Source: Planctomycetota bacterium (GTDB taxonomy: Bacteria; Planctomycetota; Planctomycetia; Pirellulales; S012-138). From it: a stretch of DNA of 10,318 nucleotides. Both the position numbers and the translations under genes were made by a program. The stretch spans positions 1-10,318 of the forward strand of contig JALSGI010000742.1 in assembly GCA_026982835.1 (NCBI GenBank), read 5' to 3'. A model generated the notes under the pieces. The model searched no databases, was not told where the DNA came from, and was given only the letters and a program-made list of their open reading frames with translations. Below are positions 7,287-10,318 of the stretch, piece by piece (position 1 is the stretch's first letter; every line of letters begins with the position of its first letter).

Positions 7287-8105
7287 GTGCGACTGTTGAT
7301 CTTCGACGACTACGAGCAGATGAGCCGCTGGGCCGCCCGGTATGTGGCCCGGCGAATCGCCCAAGAGGCCAGCCACTTGCGCCCCTTTGTGCTGGGGCTG
7401 CCCACCGGCTCCACGCCCGTGGGTACCTATCGCCACCTGGTGGAGCTTCACCGGCGGGGCGAGGTGAGTTTCCGCCACGTGGTGACGTTCAACATGGACG
7501 AGTACGTGGGCCTGGGCCCCGACCATCCGCAAAGCTACGCCTACTTCATGCACCAGCACCTTTGGGACCACGTGGACCTGCCCCCCCAGCAGCGCCACAT
7601 TCCCAACGGGCTGGCCGAGGACCTGGACGCGGAGTGCCGCCGCTACGAGCAGGCCATCCAGGCGGCCGGGGGAATCGACCTGTTCCTGGGCGGCCTGGGG
7701 CACGACGGGCACATCGCCTTCAACGAACCCGGCTCCAGCCTCCGCTCGCGTACCCGGGTCGTTGCGCTCACCGACGACACGGTGCGGGCCAACGCCCGCT
7801 TCTTCGACAACGACCCAAGCCGCGTCCCCCGGCAGGCGCTGACCGTGGGCGTGGGCACGATCCTGGATGCCCGGCAAGTGATGCTGCTGGTCTCCGGCCA
7901 GAGCAAGGCCTGGGCGTTGCACAAGATTGTGGAAGAGGGTGTGAACCACATGTGGGCCGGCTCGGCGCTGCAACTGCACCCGGACGCTTGGATCCTCTGC
8001 GACGAGGCGGCCACCGAGGAGCTGAAAGTGAAAACCGTACGCTATTTCAAGGAAGTAGAACGGAAAACACTAGCCGAACTGATGGAAGACGAGCCGCCGG
8101 CGTAA
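7287..8105 (+). CDS. nagB: glucosamine-6-phosphate deaminase
   Basis: Converts glucosamine 6-phosphate to fructose 6-phosphate and ammonia, feeding amino sugars from wall or chitin-like material into glycolysis. It has 272 residues from GTG (MRLLIFDDYEQM); E. coli NagB has 266. Motifs run in order: phosphate loop LGLPTGSTP (36-44), FNMDEYVGL with catalytic Asp71, GLGHDGHIAFNEPGSSL with Asp140, His142 and Glu147, and FDNDPSRVPRQALTVGVGT. These equal E. coli Asp72, Asp141, His143 and Glu148. The allosteric site is partly kept: SS (150-151) and Arg157 remain, but the E. coli Lys160 position is Val159, so activation by GlcNAc-6-phosphate may be weak or absent (inference). An open frame continues upstream to 7158, but those codons are repeat sequence. 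The last codons and TAA lie in a palindrome (8094-8113). The next gene on this strand is the DUF4954 gene, 600 bases on. Confidence 0.97.
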   Translation: MRLLIFDDYEQMSRWAARYVARRIAQEASHLRPFVLGLPTGSTPVGTYRHLVELHRRGEVSFRHVVTFNMDEYVGLGPDHPQSYAYFMHQHLWDHVDLPPQQRHIPNGLAEDLDAECRRYEQAIQAAGGIDLFLGGLGHDGHIAFNEPGSSLRSRTRVVALTDDTVRANARFFDNDPSRVPRQALTVGVGTILDARQVMLLVSGQSKAWALHKIVEEGVNHMWAGSALQLHPDAWILCDEAATEELKVKTVRYFKEVERKTLAELMEDEPPA

Positions 8106-8113
8106 GCCCGCGG
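8094..8113. repeat. GTAA palindrome containing the nagB stop codon
   Basis: CCGCCGGC GTAA GCCCGCGG, an eight-base stem with one mismatch. The TAA of the loop (8103-8105) is the nagB stop, and the last three sense codons (Pro-Pro-Ala) lie in the left arm. It matches the intergenic unit at 8245-8264 except for one base in the left arm, and both are preceded by GAG. Confidence 0.8.
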
Positions 8114-8155
8114 AGAAGAACCAGCAAGCCACCGGCTTCAGTGGGCCAAGAAGAG

Positions 8156-8175
8156 CCCCCCGCGTAAGCGGGGGG
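8156..8175. repeat. GTAA-loop palindrome downstream of nagB
   Basis: CCCCCCGC GTAA GCGGGGGG, a perfect eight-base stem. It could end nagB transcripts or protect their 3' end, but no T-run follows, so it is not a standard intrinsic terminator. Confidence 0.7.
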
Positions 8176-8182
8176 AGAACGT

Positions 8183-8198
8183 CCGAGCTTCAGCTCGG
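8183..8198. repeat. TTCA-loop palindrome
   Basis: CCGAGC TTCA GCTCGG, a perfect six-base stem. It has the same loop as 8588-8601 and is followed by GGAGG-type bases leading into the tandem array. Confidence 0.65.
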
Positions 8199-8205
8199 GA
8201 GGACG

Positions 8206-8238
8206 TGGGGGCTTGGAGGCCTGGGGGCTTGGAGGGGT
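8206..8238 (+). repeat. GGGGGCTTGGAGG tandem array
   Basis: Two nearly identical units, GGGGGCTTGGAGG, separated by CCT, ending in GGGTGG. It is the most regular of the four arrays in the window, in the same orientation as 6671-6709 and likewise upstream of a hairpin element copy. Confidence 0.7.
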
Positions 8239-8244
8239 GGCGAG

Positions 8245-8264
8245 CCGCGGGCGTAAGCCCGCGG
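8245..8264. repeat. perfect GTAA-loop palindrome
   Basis: CCGCGGGC GTAA GCCCGCGG, a perfect eight-base stem. Decayed forms lie at 6653-6672 and, by alignment with bases upstream of copy A, at about 6720-6739. A third form covers the nagB stop codon. Confidence 0.75.
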
Positions 8265-8287
8265 TTGAACGGCGAGCCGCCAACTTT

Positions 8288-8587
8288 GTACGTGTTTAGC
8301 GTGCCAGCACAAGACGGAGCATTCCCAGATCAAAAGCAAGCCGAAGGCTTGCCAGCCTTGTAGCCGGTGGTCGTAGCGGAGCGGAGACCACCGGAACCAG
8401 GCACCATGACCCCACCCAGCACCCCGCCAGGGGTGCCAGAAACAGCCAGCGGTTCCTCCCTCTGGCATCCCTTCGGGATGCTGAAGGATAAGGAAAAACG
8501 CTGCTCCGGGGGTCTGACGACCCCCGGCTACCAGAGTGCGACGCCTGCGGCGTCGGTCCTCCGGCTGCTAGCTGGCTAAACACGTAC
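8288..8587 (+). repeat. hairpin-rich element with terminal inverted repeats, copy B
   Basis: A 300-base second copy of the 6759-7062 element in the same orientation. Ends are GTACGTGTTTAGC (8288-8300) and GCTAAACACGTAC (8575-8587). The hairpins recur in order at 8336-8352, 8364-8394, 8419-8436, 8465-8481, 8506-8527 and 8539-8555. All stems match copy A exactly. Differences sit in the linkers (for example 8314-8334 and 8395-8412) and in two loops (GTCA to GCCA; one A to G in the 13-base loop). Homology extends about 80 bases further upstream (tandem array, GTAA palindrome, GAGCCGCCA). With copy A it brackets nagB as direct repeats. It ends 118 bases before the DUF4954 gene. Confidence 0.85.
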
Positions 8588-8601
8588 CCAGCTTCAGCTG
8601 G
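8588..8601. repeat. TTCA-loop palindrome touching copy B
   Basis: CCAGC TTCA GCTGG, a perfect five-base stem that begins at the base after the right end of copy B. The inverted complement, CCGCCAGCTGAAGCTGG, resembles the CCGCCAGCTTC that precedes the left end of copy A, so the outer flank is part of the extended inverted repeat. Confidence 0.6.
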
Positions 8602-8635
8602 CGGAGAAAAGTAACGGAGTGCGTTTGCCCGGCTC

Positions 8636-8657
8636 GCCCCGGACGGAAGTCCGGGGC
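8636..8657. repeat. GGAA-loop palindrome upstream of the DUF4954 gene
   Basis: GCCCCGGAC GGAA GTCCGGGGC, a perfect nine-base stem, the strongest single hairpin between copy B and the next gene. It lies about 36 bases before the ribosome-binding site, so it could sit in the 5' leader. Confidence 0.7.
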
Positions 8658-8692
8658 TCGCTGCAGCAAGAACAGACACCACCCCAGGGCAC

Positions 8693-8700
8693 AAGGAGGT
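8693..8700 (+). promoter_or_regulatory. strong ribosome-binding site of the DUF4954 gene
   Basis: AAGGAGGT, a full match to the anti-Shine-Dalgarno sequence, five bases before ATG 8706. It is the best ribosome site in the window and settles the start. Confidence 0.85.
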
Positions 8701-8705
8701 GCCGC

Positions 8706-10318
8706 ATGTCCGATGTGCTGGTCCAGGACGGACTCTACCGCCGGCTGCAAGCCGATGAGATCGAGCAGTTGGTGCGTCAGGGCTGCTGGGCCGAAGACTG
8801 GTCCCAGGTGCTGGTCGCTCCCGGCTTTCGGCCCCAACGGGTGCAGCAGGTGCGCTTCTTCGGGCGCAATCGCCTGGGCGTGTTCGAGCAAAGCGTGCTG
8901 CTGCCGGGGGGGCTGGAGCATCCCACGGGCGTCTATCAGGCCACGCTCTTTGAAACCACGGTGGGCGACGAGGCGCTGGTGCGCGGCGTGCGGCGGCACC
9001 TGGCCCATTGCGACGTGGGGCCGCAGGCGGTGATCGACGACGTGGAGCTGCTGGCGGCCGTGGGGCAAAGCGGCTACGGCAACGGCGTGGAGTGCCATGT
9101 GCTGGTGGAGACCGGCTCGCGCAGCGTGCCGCTTTACGATCGGCTTTCGGCCCCGGTGGCCTGGCTACTGCTGTTTTGGGCCGAGGGCACTCCGGCTCGC
9201 CAGCGCTGGCTGGAAGCCATTGAGACTTACGCCCGCTGCCGCCGCGGCTCGCGGGTTCAGGTGGGCCAGGGGGCCTGGGTCACCGGCTGCGGCACGGTGC
9301 AAAACGTGCAGATCGGCCCCCACGCCCGGCTCTGCGGCGTGTTGCGAGCCACCAACGGTACGGTGCACAGCCGGGCCGATGCCCCCAGCTACCTGGGCCC
9401 GGGCGTGGTGGCCGATCACTTTATCCTCGCCTCCGGCGCGCGGGTGGACTCCGGGGCGCAGCTGGAATGTACGTTCGTCGGGCAGGGAGCTGTGCTGGAA
9501 CGGGGCTTTTCGGCCACGCACAGCCTCATCTTTGCCAACTGCGAGCTGGCCCATGGCGAGGCCACCGCCACGCTGGCCGGCCCCTTTACGGTAAGCCACC
9601 ATCGCAGCAGCCTGTTGATCGCCGGGGCGTTTTTGTTCTTCAACGCCGGCAGTGCCACCAACGAGAGCAACCACTGGTACAAGCTGGGCCCGGGGCACCA
9701 CGGCACGCTGGGCCGAGGGAGCAAAACCGCCTCGGACTGCTACATGCGCTGGCCCTGCCACGTGGGCCCCTTTACCATCGTGGCCGGGCGGCACTACGGG
9801 CCGCTGGACGTGCGAGCGTTTCCGTTCTCTTACTTGCTTAATCAACAGGGCCGCAGTGTGCTGCTGCCGGGAGCGAACCTGGCCCGGGTGGGCCCCTGGC
9901 GCGACCAGCAGAAATGGCCCTCGCGCGATCGCCGCACCGGCAGCGATCGCCTGGACTGGTTCCATCTGGAGCTGCTCAACCCAGTGACCGTGGGCCTGTG
10001 CGAGCAGGCCCTGCGGACGCTCAAAGAGCTGGAAGCGGCCGGGGAATCTGGCCGGGAGAGCATCGCCTTCCGCGGAACCGTGATCCCGGTGGAACGGCTG
10101 CGCAAGGGCATGGCCGCTTATCGCCTGGCGATGGAGCTGTACCTGGGTGATCAACTGGCCCGGCGGCTGGAACACCTTCAGCAACAACAGCCCCAGCCGG
10201 ACCAGACCCCACCGCAAGAACTCTTGGCCCAATTGATCCAGCACGACTCGGAAGGCCAAGGCCCGTGGATCGACCTGGGCGGGCTGCTGCTGCCTCAGGA
10301 GGAAGTGCCGCGGCTGCT
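8706..10318 (+). CDS. DUF4954 family left-handed beta-helix protein (3' end beyond window)
   Basis: 537 codons are open to the window edge with no stop, so the protein is incomplete at its C-terminus; family members are roughly 650-700 residues as I recall them. The start region (LQADEIEQLVRQGCWAEDWSQVLV) fits DUF4954 openings. ETGSRSVPLYDRLSAPVAWL at 135-154 is the conserved segment before the helix. Residues about 186-377 form a hexapeptide-like beta-helix: GCGTVQNVQIGPHA, the SYLGPGVVAD and FVGQGAVLERG turns, AGPFTVSHHRSSLLIAGAF, then NESNHWYKLGPGHHGTLGRG and WPCHVGPFTIVAGRHYG. KWPSRDRR follows near 403, then a helical C-terminal region. Beta-helix folds of this kind occur in LpxA/GlmU-type acyl and sugar-nucleotide enzymes, but no DUF4954 reaction is known to me. 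It is likely cytoplasmic; no signal peptide. It lies downstream of nagB on the same strand but is split from it by 600 bases of repeats, so a separate promoter is likely. Confidence 0.92.
   Translation, partial: MSDVLVQDGLYRRLQADEIEQLVRQGCWAEDWSQVLVAPGFRPQRVQQVRFFGRNRLGVFEQSVLLPGGLEHPTGVYQATLFETTVGDEALVRGVRRHLAHCDVGPQAVIDDVELLAAVGQSGYGNGVECHVLVETGSRSVPLYDRLSAPVAWLLLFWAEGTPARQRWLEAIETYARCRRGSRVQVGQGAWVTGCGTVQNVQIGPHARLCGVLRATNGTVHSRADAPSYLGPGVVADHFILASGARVDSGAQLECTFVGQGAVLERGFSATHSLIFANCELAHGEATATLAGPFTVSHHRSSLLIAGAFLFFNAGSATNESNHWYKLGPGHHGTLGRGSKTASDCYMRWPCHVGPFTIVAGRHYGPLDVRAFPFSYLLNQQGRSVLLPGANLARVGPWRDQQKWPSRDRRTGSDRLDWFHLELLNPVTVGLCEQALRTLKELEAAGESGRESIAFRGTVIPVERLRKGMAAYRLAMELYLGDQLARRLEHLQQQQPQPDQTPPQELLAQLIQHDSEGQGPWIDLGGLLLPQEEVPRL

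Noticed and set aside
8156..8175. Intrinsic terminator after nagB
   Set aside because: The stem is strong, but there is no T-run after it on either strand, and identical-style palindromes occur in positions where no transcript would end.
6759..8587. Composite transposon carrying nagB
   Set aside because: No transposase lies in either copy or between them, and no target duplication is visible. The nagB composition looks like its neighbours. Kept only as a repeat arrangement.
8296..8694. Minus-strand open frame of 132 codons across copy B
   Set aside because: It is made of the same palindromes in reverse, with no start signal. It is the kind of spurious protein that repeat spacers often produce.

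Overview
This is a GC-rich bacterial window with five protein genes and two gene-free stretches packed with palindromic repeats. The gene set suggests a planctomycete, perhaps a Pirellulales/Thermoguttaceae-like lineage. The clues are a one-piece TIGR03546-TIGR03545-like membrane protein, a DUF4954 beta-helix protein, and intergenic space full of short tetraloop palindromes. This placement is inference from gene content and style, not from a marker gene.

Layout. Positions 52-1780 (minus) hold prfB (peptide chain release factor 2) followed directly by a 193-residue protein of unknown function. prfB is split into two frames by the classical autoregulatory +1 frameshift site CTT TGA C, and the full protein (381 aa) only appears when both frames are joined. 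A 298-base divergent spacer separates prfB from a 1095-residue membrane protein (2079-5366, plus). That protein joins a DUF2062-like multi-pass membrane domain to an AsmA-like domain, a long Gln-rich coiled coil and a Pro-rich tail. It converges on a GT4 glycosyltransferase (5363-6562, minus), and the two stop codons share one CTAG.

The right part holds nagB (glucosamine-6-phosphate deaminase, 7287-8105, plus) and a DUF4954 left-handed beta-helix protein (8706 to the window edge, plus, incomplete). The DUF4954 gene runs off the end with no stop codon. Each gene is preceded by a copy of the same roughly 300-base element (6759-7062 and 8288-8587, same orientation). The element is bounded by inverted repeats of GTACGTGTTTAGC and carries six hairpins in fixed order. 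The stems are identical between copies, while linkers and loops vary. A solo left end lies at 6600. Around these copies are many smaller palindromes with GTAA, TTCA, GGAA or TAAA loops, and tandem arrays of a GGCTTGGAGG-like unit in both orientations. One GTAA palindrome supplies the last codons and the stop codon of nagB.

How the genes fit together. prfB plus its follower looks like a translationally coupled operon. The membrane/AsmA protein and the glycosyltransferase fit cell-envelope work. nagB feeds amino sugars into glycolysis, and the DUF4954 protein belongs to a beta-helix class often linked with sugar-nucleotide or acyl transfer. No link among these genes is proven by the sequence. 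The most unusual content is the hairpin-rich repeat element.
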